From Pseudooceanicola sp. (GTDB lineage Bacteria > Pseudomonadota > Alphaproteobacteria > Rhodobacterales > Rhodobacteraceae): a stretch of 64,000 nt of DNA. This document shows, piece by piece, positions 8,165 to 18,623 of the stretch. The translations under genes and the position numbers were made by a program. The notes beneath the pieces were generated by a model that was not told where the DNA came from, made no database searches, and saw only the letters and a list, made by a program, of their open reading frames with translations. Where the stretch lies: contig PAPR01000048.1 in the NCBI GenBank assembly GCA_002709085.1, forward strand, positions 32,856 through 96,855, written 5' to 3'. Position 1 is the stretch's first letter; each line of letters opens with the position of its first letter.

Positions 8165-8572
8165 GAAAGTCTCCCTGAAATTATCGCGCATCCCATCGAT
8201 GCGGTAGGTCAAGGGTAGTTTCCTAGTCCTTCGTCATCTACTCACGACCCCGTCAAGCACACTTGCGTTACCCCGCGTGACCCAACGTGAAGCGTCATTG
8301 ATCGCGCAGCCCCTGCTATCAGGGCTGCAGGCCTCGTATGTGGTTCATAGATTTCAACGCGAAGGGCAGATCGCGCGGCGTCTGAAACATTAACCGCCGA
8401 TGGGATCGCTGATCGGGGGCTGTGACAGGCAAATGTGTCGAGATTGAAGGAATGTCGCGCCGCTCGTTCCGATAGCGCCTGTGATGCGACGTGCGCGGTC
8501 CCCCGCTTCGACCCGGCGGCGTGGGGCGCCGAAGCGAGGCCATATTCGGCTGTCGACAATGGCGTGGCGGTC
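8165..8572. other. Intergenic region upstream of the bufferin operon
   Basis: About 400 nt between the DUF427 gene and bufA, both on the minus strand, with no supported gene. It must hold the operon promoter. On the minus strand GTAACG (8271-8266), 16 nt of spacer and GGTCGT (8250-8245) resemble an ECF-type promoter, but this is a weak match. No ribosome-binding site supports any ORF here. Confidence 0.5.
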
Positions 8573-8914
8573 TCAGACCCGCTCGATCGTGACCACGTCC
8601 GTGGCGTAAAAGGCGAGATATTTCTCGATCCTTTCCATGCCGGCAATCGGCTTTTCGTAGGACCAGGCCGCGTTCTCATGCGTCGTGCTTTTCGTGACGA
8701 TTGAATAATAAGTCGCGTCGCCTTTTTTCGGGCAATGGGTTGTGTGTTCGGTCTGATCGAGGAAGGCCATCGCGATATCCTCACGCGGGAAATAGATCAC
8801 CGCCGGGTAATCCCCTTCGGTCAGTTCCAGCGCGTTGCGGCTTTCGCCCAGCACGGCACCGCCCGAGCGGACGGTCCAGGTGCCTTCGGCCTTGCGAATG
8901 GTAATATCGGTCAT
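8573..8914 (-). CDS. DUF427 domain-containing protein
   Basis: A 113-residue cytoplasmic protein that fits the whole DUF427 fold. The conserved stretches are YPAVIYFPREDIAMAFL, HTTHCPKKGDATYYSI and AAWSYEKPIAGMERIEKYLAFY. The conserved Cys-Pro-x-Lys-Gly and terminal AFY are family marks. Function is unknown. GGGTAGGA lies before the ATG at 8914. It is followed by the aminopeptidase gene's 3' side only in position: 8987 is that gene's end, so the two share a strand but DUF427 is downstream. Confidence 0.9.
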   Translation of the reverse strand: MTDITIRKAEGTWTVRSGGAVLGESRNALELTEGDYPAVIYFPREDIAMAFLDQTEHTTHCPKKGDATYYSIVTKSTTHENAAWSYEKPIAGMERIEKYLAFYATDVVTIERV

Positions 8915-8986
8915 GTCCTACCCTCATTCGGGACGCGACTGCCTTGACTTGATCCGGTGAAGATCGATTGCCATTCTGGCGTCACG

Positions 8987-10777
8987 TCAGAGCTTTTCCG
9001 TCGCGGCCTCGAACCATTCTCCACAATCATCGGGGAGAAGTGGGCCGATCTTGTCGCGGCAATTTTCATGATACCCGTCGATCCAGCTGCGTTCCTCAGG
9101 GTCCAGCAGCGACAGGTCGATCAGGTTACGGTCGATTGGTACCCAGGTCAGGGTCTCAAAGCACAGCATGTCACGCGCATCGCCACCCGACAAGGGGTCA
9201 GCGGGTTGCACGGCGATCAGGTTCTCGATGCGGATTCCAAAGGCACCGTCGCGGTAATAGCCCGGTTCATTCGACAGGATCATGCCGGGTTGCAGTGCGA
9301 CATCGCCTCCGCGCGCCAGACGTTGCGGCCCCTCGTGCACGCACAGGTAAGCCCCGACACCGTGACCCGTGCCATGGTCATAATCCATCCCGGCCAACCA
9401 CAGATGATATCGCGCGAGCACGTCAAGATGCGTTCCGGCCACGCCGCGCGGAAAGCGGGCGCGCGAGATCGCGATCATACCCTTGAGGACGAGGGTGTAG
9501 GCGCGCGCCTCTTCCAGGCCAGGTGTCCCGACGACCAGCGTTCGGGTGATGTCCGTCGTCCCGTCCGGATATTGCCCGCCGCTGTCGAGAACAATCAGGT
9601 CACCTTCGATCAGGTCGCGGTTGGAGTCCGTCGTCACCCGGTAGTGCGGCAGTGCGCCGTTCGGGCCCGCGCCTGCGATCGTATCAAAGGAAATCTCGCG
9701 CAGCATTCCGGTGTCACGCCGAAATGCTTCTAGCGACTGCACCAGATCAATCTCGCTCAGGGAAGTCTGATCGGCCCGGTCGAACCAGGCCAGAAAGCGG
9801 CACATCGCCGTTGCATCGCGAAGATGCGCGTCCCGCATGCCGGCCATCTCGCCTTCGTTCTTGATCGCTTTGGGCAGACGGCAGGGATCTGTGCCGTGCC
9901 GTGTTTCGACCTCCGCCTCACGCAGCAGATCCGCAATGGCCTGGGGCGTGGACTGCGGGTCAATGCGGACCCGTCCCCTGAGCGTCGCGAGCAACGCTGG
10001 AAGTTCGGACTCGGGCAGGATCGCGACCTCGGGGCCCAGATGGTCGCGCACCGCGTCGCATTTTTCGGGGTCCGTAAGCAGGTTTGCCGTGCCGTCGGCG
10101 CGTAACAGCGCAAAGGCATGGGCAATCGGGTTGCGCGGAATGTCCGCGCCACGGATGTTAAATAGCCAGGCCACGCTGTCGGGCAGGGTGATCAGCGCGG
10201 CGGCGTCGCCATCAACCTTCAGCTCTTTGGCGAGGCGGCGGCGCTTGGCCTCATGCAGCTCACCTGCGAATTCGAGGGGATGCGCGGTGATCGGCGCCGC
10301 CGGAGGCTCCGGCTGGTCCGACCAAACACGGTCGATCAGGTTCTCCATGGCGCGAAAGCTGTGTGCAGGCAAGGCGCTGCGCAGGCGGTCGATCTCCTCC
10401 ATGGTGTGCAGCCAGGGATCAAAGCCGACCGTGCCCCCCTTTGGCAATTCCTCGGCCAACCAATCCGCATGCGTGATCGCCGGCCAGTCGAGCGGGGTGA
10501 AGACTTCCGCGACCTGCGCCCGCACCTGCACCCGGTAGCGACCATCGACAAAGACGCCCGCCTTGTCGCGCGTCACCACCGCAAAACCGGCCGAGCCGGT
10601 GAACCCGGTCAGCCAGGCCAGCCGGTCATCGCGCGCGGCCACATATTCGCCCTGAAACCTGTCGGCGCGCGGAATGAGGTAGGCGTCGACGCCGACCTCT
10701 GCCATCACCTCGCGCAGGTCACTTAGCCGGGGTGGCCCCTGTTCCGGGCGTGTCGCGCTGTCGAAGGTCTGAAACAT
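8987..10777 (-). CDS. pepP: Xaa-Pro aminopeptidase (M24B family)
   Basis: A 596-residue metallopeptidase that removes N-terminal residues before proline. It has two N-terminal creatinase-like domains and a C-terminal pita-bread catalytic domain. Metal-binding residues are seen in VLDSGGQYPDGTTDITRT (two Asp), GHGVGAYLCVHEG (His) and NEPGYYRDGAFGIRIEN (two Glu). The ATG at 10777 overlaps the cobT stop codon in TGATG, indicating coupling to cobT. A GTG one codon earlier is possible but less likely. The long three-domain form is the one usual in Alphaproteobacteria. Confidence 0.93.
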   Translation of the reverse strand: MFQTFDSATRPEQGPPRLSDLREVMAEVGVDAYLIPRADRFQGEYVAARDDRLAWLTGFTGSAGFAVVTRDKAGVFVDGRYRVQVRAQVAEVFTPLDWPAITHADWLAEELPKGGTVGFDPWLHTMEEIDRLRSALPAHSFRAMENLIDRVWSDQPEPPAAPITAHPLEFAGELHEAKRRRLAKELKVDGDAAALITLPDSVAWLFNIRGADIPRNPIAHAFALLRADGTANLLTDPEKCDAVRDHLGPEVAILPESELPALLATLRGRVRIDPQSTPQAIADLLREAEVETRHGTDPCRLPKAIKNEGEMAGMRDAHLRDATAMCRFLAWFDRADQTSLSEIDLVQSLEAFRRDTGMLREISFDTIAGAGPNGALPHYRVTTDSNRDLIEGDLIVLDSGGQYPDGTTDITRTLVVGTPGLEEARAYTLVLKGMIAISRARFPRGVAGTHLDVLARYHLWLAGMDYDHGTGHGVGAYLCVHEGPQRLARGGDVALQPGMILSNEPGYYRDGAFGIRIENLIAVQPADPLSGGDARDMLCFETLTWVPIDRNLIDLSLLDPEERSWIDGYHENCRDKIGPLLPDDCGEWFEAATEKL

Positions 10778-12648
10778 CACGAGGCCTTCTTGATCCCGAC
10801 CATGCGCGCCCGCGCCCGGGGGTCGCTGTCAAAGAGTGCCGCCAGTTGTTCCGTCATCGCGCCGGCCAGTTGATCGACATCCGTGATGGTAACGGCGCGA
10901 TTATAATACCGCGTCACATCATGGCCGATCCCGATAGCCAGCAATTCCACCATCCGGCGTTTTTCGACCATGGTGATCACGTCGCGCAGATGCTTTTCGA
11001 GGTAGTTTGCCGGGTTCACCGAGAGGGTCGAATCGTCCACAGGTGCGCCGTCGGATATCACCATCAGGATCTTGCGCGCCTCGCGCCGGTTCGCCATCCG
11101 GCGGTGCGCCCATTCCAGCGCTTCGCCGTCGATGTTTTCCTTCAGCAGACCTTCCTTCATCATAAGGCCGAGGTTCTGACGCGCCCGCCGCCAGGGCGCA
11201 TCGGCCGATTTGTAGATGATGTGGCGCAGGTCATTCAGCCGGCCGGGTTGCTGCGGGCGACCATCGTTCAGCCAGCGTTCGCGGCTTTGCCCGCCTTTCC
11301 ACGCACGGGTGGTAAAGCCAAGGATCTCCACTTTGACCGAACACCGTTCCAGGGTGCGCGCCAGCACATCTGCGCAGATCGCCGCGATAGAGATCGGTCG
11401 ACCCCGCATGGAGCCGGAGTTGTCCAGCAGCAGCGTCACGACGGTATCGCGGAACTCCGTGTCCTTCTCGATTTTGAACGACAGGGGGGTCGTGGGGTTG
11501 GCCACGACACGGGCCAGACGTCCGGCGTCGAGGATCCCTTCCTCAAGGTCGAATTCCCAACTGCGGTTTTGCTGCGCTTGCAGGCGGCGCTGCAATTTGT
11601 TTGCCAGCCGACCGACCGCGCCTTTCAGTGGTTCAAGCTGTTGGTCGAGGTAAGCGCGAAGGCGCTCCAGCTCGACCGGATCGGCCAGTTCATCGGCGTT
11701 GACCTCCTCGTCAAAGTCGGCGGCATAAACGTTGTAGTTGGGATCGGCGTCGGAATAGGCGGGGGGCGGCGGTTCGAGGGGGGCGTCGCCTTCCGGCATC
11801 TCGGCCTCTTCGCCCATCTCGTCCTCGGCCATGTCATCCATCGAAACCGTGGCTTCGGTCTGATCCTGCTGGTCGTCCTGGGAGTCGTCCGGCGCGGCGT
11901 CCGCTTCATCATCCTCGTCGGATTGGCCGGTGGAATCGGGCTGCTCGTCTTCGTCCTGACCCTCCTCACTGGCCTCGTCGTCGTCATCCTCACCGGCGTC
12001 GGGATCCTCACCCAGCTGATCGCCGTAGCCAAGGTCTTCGATGATGCGGCGGGCAAAGCGGGCAAATTCCGTCTGATCCGAGAGGGTCTCGGAAAGGTCC
12101 TCCAACGTTCCGCCAGCCTGATTTTCGATAAATCCGCGCCACAGGTCCATGACGTTCTGCGCGCCTTCAGGCATGTCGCGCCCCGTCGCGAGGTGGCGGA
12201 TCAGGTAACCAGCGGCGACGGGCAGGGGGGCGTCGGCGGCCTGGGTGATCCCCTCGTATCCGGCGCGCTTGGCTTCCGCGCCGATCTTGGCGTCGATGTT
12301 GCCCGCGGTGCCGGGCATGTCGCGCGCGCCCATGGCCTCGCAGCGGGCGGTTTCCATCGCTTCGTATAGGTCGCGCGCCATCTGCCCGCCGGGGGCATAT
12401 TTCGCATGGGTCGATTCGTCGTGATAGCGGCGGTGCATCGCCAGGGCATCAGCCGTGCCGCGCGCCAGCATGACTTCGTCGCGGGTCAGACGGCGGCTGA
12501 CCTGGGGCAACCGCATGTTGTCGCCCGAGGTGCCGGCTGGATCGACGGTATAGCTGACGCTCAGGTCAGGATCGTCGGCCATGACCTTCGTGGCCTCGGC
12601 AAGAGCCTTCTTGAACGGATCGGCGGGATTGTCGCTGGTTTTGCTCAT
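10777..12648 (-). CDS. cobT: Aerobic cobaltochelatase subunit CobT
   Basis: A 623-residue subunit of the ATP-dependent CobNST cobaltochelatase, which inserts Co2+ into hydrogenobyrinate a,c-diamide in aerobic cobalamin synthesis. A very acidic central segment (about residues 215-320, rich in Asp/Glu) precedes a C-terminal von Willebrand A domain whose metal site is DNSGSMRG. The ATG at 12648 gives the canonical N-terminus [16 protein letters not shown]; the open frame to 12816 lacks homology. cobS lies 930 nt upstream on the same strand, with an oppositely oriented FMN reductase between. Confidence 0.95.
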   Translation of the reverse strand: MSKTSDNPADPFKKALAEATKVMADDPDLSVSYTVDPAGTSGDNMRLPQVSRRLTRDEVMLARGTADALAMHRRYHDESTHAKYAPGGQMARDLYEAMETARCEAMGARDMPGTAGNIDAKIGAEAKRAGYEGITQAADAPLPVAAGYLIRHLATGRDMPEGAQNVMDLWRGFIENQAGGTLEDLSETLSDQTEFARFARRIIEDLGYGDQLGEDPDAGEDDDDEASEEGQDEDEQPDSTGQSDEDDEADAAPDDSQDDQQDQTEATVSMDDMAEDEMGEEAEMPEGDAPLEPPPPAYSDADPNYNVYAADFDEEVNADELADPVELERLRAYLDQQLEPLKGAVGRLANKLQRRLQAQQNRSWEFDLEEGILDAGRLARVVANPTTPLSFKIEKDTEFRDTVVTLLLDNSGSMRGRPISIAAICADVLARTLERCSVKVEILGFTTRAWKGGQSRERWLNDGRPQQPGRLNDLRHIIYKSADAPWRRARQNLGLMMKEGLLKENIDGEALEWAHRRMANRREARKILMVISDGAPVDDSTLSVNPANYLEKHLRDVITMVEKRRMVELLAIGIGHDVTRYYNRAVTITDVDQLAGAMTEQLAALFDSDPRARARMVGIKKAS

Positions 12649-12901
12649 GGCAGAGATAAAGCATCCCGCGACCCGCTGGGCAATCCCCTGCGCGATCCTC
12701 ACGGGCGATGCACGGGCGTCCGCGCACCCATAACGATGCGCCTCTCGACCCGAAATGCGAAACACTGGCGGCATTGCCAGCCCGTCGCACACGGCCCGAC
12801 CTTCGCCACCGCACATCGCATGTGCGGCAGATGCTCTTTTCTACCCAGCCGCTCAGGCAGATATCATGCCCACCCGTTATACACAAAAAAGGAGGACCCC
12901 C

Positions 12902-13510
12902 ATGTCCCGCAAACCCAAGATCGCCCTCATTGTCGGGTCCACTCGCGACAGCCGCTATGCTGACGCGCCCGCCCAGTGGATGCTTGAAAAGGCGCAGGCG
13001 CGCACCGATCTCGACGTTGAATTGGTCGACCTGAAGTCGTTTGATCTACCCCTCTTCAATGAGCAGGCCTCGAACCTCTGGATGCCCTCCTCGGACCCAA
13101 AGGCCGTGGCGTGGCAGGAAAAAATTGGGGAATTCGACGGATTTATCTTTGCCGTGGCCGAATACAATCATTCGATCACCGGCGCGCTGAAAAACGCGCT
13201 CGATCAGGCTTACAACGAATGGAACCGCAAACCGATGACCGCGATCGCCTACGGCGGAACCGGCGGTACGCGCGCGCTGGAGCATCTGCGCAGCATCGCA
13301 ATCGAACTTCAGATGGTTCCGGTTCGCAATACGGTGCATATCGGCGGCGCCGATTTCTTCACGGTGCATCCGCTCGGCTCCGGCAAGCCGATCAAGGAGA
13401 TCGAGGCCAACATCCTGCCCGCTGCCGAGGGCGCGTTCGACGATCTGGTCTGGTGGGCCAAGGCGACGATGGCTGCCCGTGCCCAAGATACCGCCGGGGC
13501 TGCGGCCTGA
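12902..13510 (+). CDS. NADPH-dependent FMN reductase family protein
   Basis: A 202-residue flavodoxin-fold oxidoreductase. Family motifs are the phosphate-binding GSTRDSRYAD near the N-terminus, AVAEYNHSITGALKNALDQ and the YGGTGGTRALEHLR loop. AAGGAGG 6 nt before the ATG at 12902 is strong. It sits alone on the plus strand between cobS and cobT. Reduced flavin is needed in aerobic cobalamin synthesis (cobalt reduction), so a link to the flanking genes is possible but is inference; many such proteins are general quinone or azo reductases. Confidence 0.88.
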   Translation: MSRKPKIALIVGSTRDSRYADAPAQWMLEKAQARTDLDVELVDLKSFDLPLFNEQASNLWMPSSDPKAVAWQEKIGEFDGFIFAVAEYNHSITGALKNALDQAYNEWNRKPMTAIAYGGTGGTRALEHLRSIAIELQMVPVRNTVHIGGADFFTVHPLGSGKPIKEIEANILPAAEGAFDDLVWWAKATMAARAQDTAGAAA

Positions 13511-13531
13511 TCACTTTGGTTTTTTAAATAT

Positions 13532-13558
13532 CCGGGGGTCCGGGGGCGATGCCCCCGG
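13532..13558. terminator. GC-rich hairpin between convergent genes
   Basis: CCGGGGGC (13540-13547), loop GAT, GCCCCCGG (13551-13558), with an additional CCGGGGG half-repeat just before it at 13532-13538. It lies between the convergent FMN reductase and cobS genes and has no T run on the plus side, though an A/T-rich stretch flanks it at 13518-13531. This arrangement is frequent in roseobacter intergenic regions. Confidence 0.6.
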
Positions 13559-13577
13559 TCCTGCCTTAGCCCGCCGC

Positions 13578-14561
13578 TCAGGCGGCCGAGGAGGCCGCGC
13601 TCTCCGGCAATTCCTCGTCAAAACACCGCTGGTAGAATTCCGCCACGGTCTGACGCTCCAGCTCATCGCATTTGTTCAAAAAGGTCAGGCGGAAGGCATA
13701 GCCGATATTGCGGAAGATCTCGGCATTCTGCGCCCAGGTGATGACCGTCCGCGGCGACATCACAGTCGAGAGATCGCCACTCATGAACGCCGTCCGCGTC
13801 AGATCGGCCAGGCGGACCATCTGGTTGATCTGCTTGCGACCTTTCTCGTTGTTATAATGCGGCGCCTTGGCCAGGACGATGGCGGCCTCGGCGTCATGGC
13901 TGAGGTAATTCAGCGTCGCGACCAGGGACCAGCGGTCCATCTGGGCTTGGTTGATCTGCTGCGTACCGTGATAGAGCCCGGTCGTATCGCCCAGTCCGAC
14001 GGTGTTCGAGGTCGCGAACAGGCGGAAGTACTTGTTCGGGGTGATGACCTCGTTCTGATCCAGCAGGGTCAGCTTGCCGTCATGCTCCAGCACGCGCTGG
14101 ATGACGAACATCACGTCCGCACGGCCTGCGTCATATTCATCAAAGACGATTGCGGTCGGATTACGCAGCGCCCAGGGTAGGATCCCTTCGTGGAATTCCG
14201 TGACCTGCTTACCGTCCTTCAGCTTGATCGCGTCCTTGCCAATCAGATCGATGCGGGAAATGTGACTGTCGAGGTTCACCCGCACACAGGGCCAGTTCAG
14301 CCGCGCGGCGACCTGTTCAATGTGGGTCGACTTCCCCGTCCCGTGATAGCCCTGGATCATGACGCGCCGGTTGTGACTAAAGCCGGCGAGGATCGCGAGT
14401 GTCGTATCCGGGTCGAATTTGTAGGTCTGATCGACAACAGGCACCCGCTCGGTCACGGAGTCAAAGCCCTTGACGATCATGTCTGTGTCGATGCCGAAGA
14501 CTTCGCGCACCGAAATTTCCTCGGTCGGTTTTGCGTTGATATCGGTCATTCCCTCGGCCAT
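13578..14561 (-). CDS. cobS: Aerobic cobaltochelatase subunit CobS
   Basis: A 327-residue AAA+ ATPase subunit of the cobaltochelatase. Walker A is GYHGTGKST, Walker B is [10 protein letters not shown], and the sensor region [13 protein letters not shown] follows. It forms a ring complex with CobT that drives CobN. The ATG at 14561 follows AAAGGA with normal spacing; 48 further open codons upstream have no homology. It is divergent from the ECF sigma gene, with 134 nt between. Confidence 0.96.
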   Translation of the reverse strand: MAEGMTDINAKPTEEISVREVFGIDTDMIVKGFDSVTERVPVVDQTYKFDPDTTLAILAGFSHNRRVMIQGYHGTGKSTHIEQVAARLNWPCVRVNLDSHISRIDLIGKDAIKLKDGKQVTEFHEGILPWALRNPTAIVFDEYDAGRADVMFVIQRVLEHDGKLTLLDQNEVITPNKYFRLFATSNTVGLGDTTGLYHGTQQINQAQMDRWSLVATLNYLSHDAEAAIVLAKAPHYNNEKGRKQINQMVRLADLTRTAFMSGDLSTVMSPRTVITWAQNAEIFRNIGYAFRLTFLNKCDELERQTVAEFYQRCFDEELPESAASSAA

Positions 14562-14695
14562 GGTCGCTTTGTCCTTTCCTGACACGGGCTTGTTCGTGGC
14601 CCAACCCGCAACATATCGAAGCCTAATGTGAGGGAAAGGGCAAAATTGGGTTGCCCTGCGTCCAATTCGGACCGCGTACCCCGCCAAGGAGCATG

Positions 14696-15238
14696 ATGAG
14701 CACACGCGAGGACATAGAGCGACTGATTGACGCGACCGCCAGCGGAGACCGCGCAGCTTTTGCTCAATTATACCAATTTACGTCGGCGAAACTCTTCGGG
14801 ACTGTCCTGCGTATATTGAAAACAGAGGCAGAAACAGAAGAAGCCGTACAGGAGATTTACATTAAAGTCTGGCGCAATGCCGACCGGTACCGGGCTGGTG
14901 GATACAGCCCGATGACCTGGTTGATCACGATCGCACGCAATCATGCGATCGACAGGTTGCGCGCGCGCCGTGCCGGATCGGGAGGGATGGACGAGGCTGA
15001 TACACTACCCGATACCACGCCGGGACCCGAGGCGCTGGCAATCGCGACATCGGACCGGGGCCGGATTGTCGCTTGCTTCGCGCGCCTGCCGATGGACCGT
15101 GCAGAAGCCGTCCGCCGTGCCTATCTCGAAGGCGAAACCTATGCTGAACTGGCGGCCCGCTTTGAGGTCCCGTTGAACACAATGCGAACCTGGCTGCGCC
15201 GCAGTCTACAAAAACTAAAGGAATGTCTGTCGGAATGA
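14696..15238 (+). CDS. ECF RNA polymerase sigma factor (SigK/RpoE type)
   Basis: A 180-residue group 4 sigma factor. Region 2 includes [20 protein letters not shown] and [18 protein letters not shown]...[18 protein letters not shown]; region 4 includes [36 protein letters not shown] with the helix-turn-helix. The second of two adjacent ATGs (14696) is preferred because AAGGAG is then 5 nt away. Its stop overlaps the start of the anti-sigma gene (ATGA), so the two are co-translated. The stimulus is not evident. Confidence 0.93.
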   Translation: MSTREDIERLIDATASGDRAAFAQLYQFTSAKLFGTVLRILKTEAETEEAVQEIYIKVWRNADRYRAGGYSPMTWLITIARNHAIDRLRARRAGSGGMDEADTLPDTTPGPEALAIATSDRGRIVACFARLPMDRAEAVRRAYLEGETYAELAARFEVPLNTMRTWLRRSLQKLKECLSE

Positions 15239-15930
15239 GTGATGCGCACGACATAGGGGATGGTGACGATCGCGTACTCGCGGCGGAATACGTCCTTGGG
15301 TTGATGCCCGCTGCTGACCGACGCGCCTTTGAAGATCGGTTGGGCGGGGATGCGGCCCTGCGCGCCGACGTTGCGGCCTGGGCTGAGGATTTTGTGTCCC
15401 TGACCGATGCGTTTCCCGAAGTCACGCCTCCCGCTGTGATCTGGCCCCGGATTGAGGCTGCGCTGGACACGCCGGTTCTGACCGCTCCGCGGCGGCGTCG
15501 CGGGATCGGAATTTTTGGCTATGCTTTGGGCGGCCTTGTGGCTGCGGGACTGGCCTGGGTCGTCATGACATCCGGCCTGATGACGCCTGCCGCGCCGGAA
15601 TATCAGGCGCGGATCGCGGCCGAGGACAACGGCCTCGTGTTTGCAGCCGCCTATGACGTCGATACCGGCACTCTCGAATTGCAGCACCAGTCCGGCACGC
15701 ATGCGCCGGGGCGATCGTTCGAATTCTGGCTGATCGCGGGCGATGCGGCCCCGGTCTCGGTCATGGTCTGGCCTGCGGGGGGGACGACCGAAGCAGTGAT
15801 GCTGCCCGCCGATCTCGCGGCCCAACTGCCAAACGCCGTGCTGGCGATTTCGGATGAGCCGGAGGGCGGATCGCCAACGGGTCAGCCCACGGGTGAAGTT
15901 CTTGCCGTTGGTTCTGTTCAGTCGATCTGA
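15235..15930 (+). CDS. Anti-sigma factor (RskA/anti-sigma-K type)
   Basis: A 231-residue membrane-bound regulator that would hold the upstream sigma factor inactive. The N-terminal cytoplasmic part has AAEYVLGLMPAADRRAFEDRL, typical of RskA-like proteins. One transmembrane helix lies at about residues 95-115 (FGYALGGLVAAGLAWVVM), followed by an extracytoplasmic anti-sigma-K domain (FEFWLIAGDAAPVSVMVWP). No zinc-binding HxxxCxxC motif is present. The ATG at 15235 overlaps the sigma stop; an in-frame ATG at 15223 is an alternative. Confidence 0.9.
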   Translation: MSDAHDIGDGDDRVLAAEYVLGLMPAADRRAFEDRLGGDAALRADVAAWAEDFVSLTDAFPEVTPPAVIWPRIEAALDTPVLTAPRRRRGIGIFGYALGGLVAAGLAWVVMTSGLMTPAAPEYQARIAAEDNGLVFAAAYDVDTGTLELQHQSGTHAPGRSFEFWLIAGDAAPVSVMVWPAGGTTEAVMLPADLAAQLPNAVLAISDEPEGGSPTGQPTGEVLAVGSVQSI

Positions 15931-16096
15931 GGTATTTCGACCGATACTGGGGCTAAGCCCTCTGGTATAGCGGCAGGGAGCGGAGCTTGGAGGCTGAGTG
16001 GCCGAGCGAAGTGCCTGCGGCCATTATGCGGTGGGTCTACTCGCGCTTTCCGCCACGACCGATCGCGCTTCCTCGCAACCTTTCAGGCATCGCAAA

Positions 16097-16669
16097 TCAG
16101 GACAGCATGCCGTCGGCAGGACAGGCATTCATCAGGGCCCTCGCGGCTGGACCATCAAAGACTGTGAAATCCTGACGCACGATCAACTCGTCGCCGAGAA
16201 AGACCTCCATCGTCCAGGGGCCGGGCACAAGTTCGTAGTCGTATTCGAAATAGAAATATCGCGCGCTGACGGTGCCCCCGGTCACCAGCGATGGCCAGCT
16301 TTCGGATTCCAGATACCCTGGCCCGAAGGACGGATGGTGCGTCACCATCGTCACCATCTGTTCACCGATCGCGGGGTCCGTAACAAACTGTATGCCAAAA
16401 GCGACGCCGGGCAGGCCGGGAATTTGATCGCCCTGCACGTCGAATTCCAGTGTTCCGCCGCCGCGTCGCACTCTGCCGGCATTGGTGTCGGGGGCTTCGG
16501 ACTCGCGGCCTTGCGGGATGAAATCGCAGATATAGCCGTACTCAAAGGATTCCACAGGGTGTTCGGTCTGCGTCGCTGCCCGGCTTTGCGTTGCCATCGA
16601 GGACAGGCCAAGGCAAAGCGCCCCGCCAAACAGGGCGAGGCGCAGTGTAGGATGGATCGATTCAGGCAC
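16097..16669 (-). CDS. DUF3859 domain-containing secreted protein
   Basis: A 190-residue protein with an N-terminal signal peptide (core LALFGGALCLGL, cleavage near SRA/AT, about residue 31). The mature part shows the DUF3859 pattern: a strand-rich domain with VAFGIQFV, VTMVTHHPSFGPGY and GPWTMEVFLGDELIVRQDFTV. Function is unknown; it is probably periplasmic. It begins 3 nt after the pckA stop on the same strand and so reads as the second gene of that transcript. Confidence 0.82.
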   Translation of the reverse strand: MPESIHPTLRLALFGGALCLGLSSMATQSRAATQTEHPVESFEYGYICDFIPQGRESEAPDTNAGRVRRGGGTLEFDVQGDQIPGLPGVAFGIQFVTDPAIGEQMVTMVTHHPSFGPGYLESESWPSLVTGGTVSARYFYFEYDYELVPGPWTMEVFLGDELIVRQDFTVFDGPAARALMNACPADGMLS

Positions 16670-16671
16670 GA

Positions 16672-18270
16672 TCAGCCGATTGCGGCGGCTTTGACGTCTT
16701 CGTCGATATAGGGCAGGTACTGCTCGAAATTGTCAGAGAACATGCGCACCAGCTTCTGCGCCTGCGCGTCATAGGCGGCCTTGTCGGACCAGGTCGCGCG
16801 CGGATCGAGCAAGGTCGCATCGACGCCGGGTACCGTCACCGGCACTTCAAAGCCAAAGTTCGGGTCCTTGCGGAAGGTCGATTCATTCAGCGATCCGTCG
16901 AGCGCCGCGGTCAGCAGCGCGCGCGTCGCCTTGATCGGCATCCGCGTGCCGGTGCCATAGGAGCCGCCGGTCCAGCCGGTATTGACCAGCCAGCAGGTCG
17001 CGCCATGCTTGGCGATCTTTTCACGCAGCAGGTTGCCGTAGGCCTCGGGTCGGCGTGGCATGAAGGGCGCGCCGAAACAGGTCGAGAAGGTCGGCTCGGG
17101 TTCGACCACGCCACGTTCGGTGCCGGGCGTCTTGGAGGTGAAGCCCGACAGGAAATGATACATCGCCTGCGCCGGGGTCAACCGCGAGATCGGCGGCAGC
17201 ACACCGTAGGCATCACAGGTCAGCAGGATGATATTCTTTGGGTGTCCGCCAAGCGCGGTGTCCGACGCGTTGGAGATATAGTCCAGCGGGTAGGCGCAGC
17301 GCATGTTCTCGGTGAGGGAGCTGTCCTCGAAATCCAGCTCGAAGGTTTCCTCGTCGTAGACCATGTTCTCGATCACGGTGCCGAACATTGAACAGGTCGC
17401 GTAGATTTCGGGTTCCGCCTCGGCGCTGAGGTTGATCGTCTTGGCGTAGCAGCCACCCTCGAAGTTGAACGTGCCGCGATCCGACCAACCGTGCTCGTCG
17501 TCGCCGATCAACGTTCGGTTCGGGTCGGCCGAAAGCGTGGTCTTGCCAGTGCCAGAGAGGCCAAAGAAGATTGCCGCGTCGACCGGATTGTCCTTGGCGT
17601 GGTTGGCCGAGCAATGCATCGGCATGACGCCCTTTTCCGGGAGCAGGTAGTTGAGCAGGGTAAAGACTGATTTCTTGTTCTCGCCAGCATATTCCGTGCC
17701 GCCAATCAGAATGATCTTTTTCTCGAAGTTCATCGCGATCACGGTCTCGGTGCGGCAGTCATGACGGGCAGGATCCGCCTTGAACGTCGGGCAGTTGATG
17801 ACCGTGAAATCGGCGATGAAACCATCCAGCGCTTCCTGCTCGGGGCGCCGCAGAAGATGGCGGATGAACAGGTTGTGCCAGGCCAGTTCCGACACCATAC
17901 GCACGTTGATCGCATAGGTCGGATCGGCGCCGCCGACGAGGTCCTGAACGTAGTAGGATTTGCCCTTCATATGGGCAGTCATGTCGGCGTAGAGCGCGTC
18001 GAACCCTTCGGGCGACATGGAGGCGTTGTTCTCCCACCAGATCGTATCGACCACATCGTCCGTCTTGACCACGTGCTTGTCCTTGGGAGAGCGGCCGGTA
18101 AACTTGCCCGTTGTCACGAGAAAGGCGCCACCTTTGCCGAGGCGACCCTCGCCGTTCTTCACGGCGGCCTCGACCAGCGCGGGCTCCATCAGGTTGTAAT
18201 AGACATCTCCCAGCCCTTCGATCCCTTGATCTTCGAGGCGGAATTGGGGGTTCACCCGTCCAAATGTCAT
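16672..18270 (-). CDS. pckA: Phosphoenolpyruvate carboxykinase (ATP)
   Basis: A 532-residue enzyme converting oxaloacetate and ATP to PEP, the entry step of gluconeogenesis. The kinase-1a loop [11 protein letters not shown] and the metal-binding DDEHGWSD are intact, as is the substrate-binding RSPKDKH. AGGAG lies before the ATG at 18270. It is divergent from chvI; in several alphaproteobacteria pckA sits beside chvIG and the response to acid or envelope stress affects its expression, so shared regulation is plausible but not shown here. Confidence 0.97.
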   Translation of the reverse strand: MTFGRVNPQFRLEDQGIEGLGDVYYNLMEPALVEAAVKNGEGRLGKGGAFLVTTGKFTGRSPKDKHVVKTDDVVDTIWWENNASMSPEGFDALYADMTAHMKGKSYYVQDLVGGADPTYAINVRMVSELAWHNLFIRHLLRRPEQEALDGFIADFTVINCPTFKADPARHDCRTETVIAMNFEKKIILIGGTEYAGENKKSVFTLLNYLLPEKGVMPMHCSANHAKDNPVDAAIFFGLSGTGKTTLSADPNRTLIGDDEHGWSDRGTFNFEGGCYAKTINLSAEAEPEIYATCSMFGTVIENMVYDEETFELDFEDSSLTENMRCAYPLDYISNASDTALGGHPKNIILLTCDAYGVLPPISRLTPAQAMYHFLSGFTSKTPGTERGVVEPEPTFSTCFGAPFMPRRPEAYGNLLREKIAKHGATCWLVNTGWTGGSYGTGTRMPIKATRALLTAALDGSLNESTFRKDPNFGFEVPVTVPGVDATLLDPRATWSDKAAYDAQAQKLVRMFSDNFEQYLPYIDEDVKAAAIG

Positions 18271-18623
18271 TTGCCAAGCTCCTGTCGCTACGCTGATGCG
18301 GTGGGTCCTCTCTGGTCCGGTCTCAATGAATTTGGACCGGCCAGGCCGCCGATAGCTGGCCTCTTAACATGCCGCTCGCAAAGATGAACAGGTCGCTTTG
18401 TTGCAGTTAGCGCCATCAATCGGCGTTTAACGCAACCAGCAGTGTGTCAACGTCCGTGTTCTGCAAGACGCCACCAGAAATTTAGACAATTCTAAGACAT
18501 TTTCGCCACAATCTTGCCCTGAGGGCAGGGGCGATTCGCGTTTAGGGATTGAATGTAAAGGTTGAAATGGCGAATAGTTAGAAAAAACAGGCAATAACGC
18601 CGAGCAGCATAAGGAAATCAGCG
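18271..18623. other. Divergent promoter region of pckA and chvI
   Basis: About 350 nt without a gene. It contains a 13-nt inverted repeat TGCCCTGAGGGCA (18515-18527) and a TTGAAT element (18549-18554) that could serve as a -35 box for chvI. No start site can be fixed from sequence alone. Confidence 0.5.

Noticed and set aside
10732..12369. 545-codon plus-strand frame opposite cobT and the aminopeptidase start
   Set aside because: Shadow of the acidic region of cobT; no ribosome-binding site and no recognisable fold.
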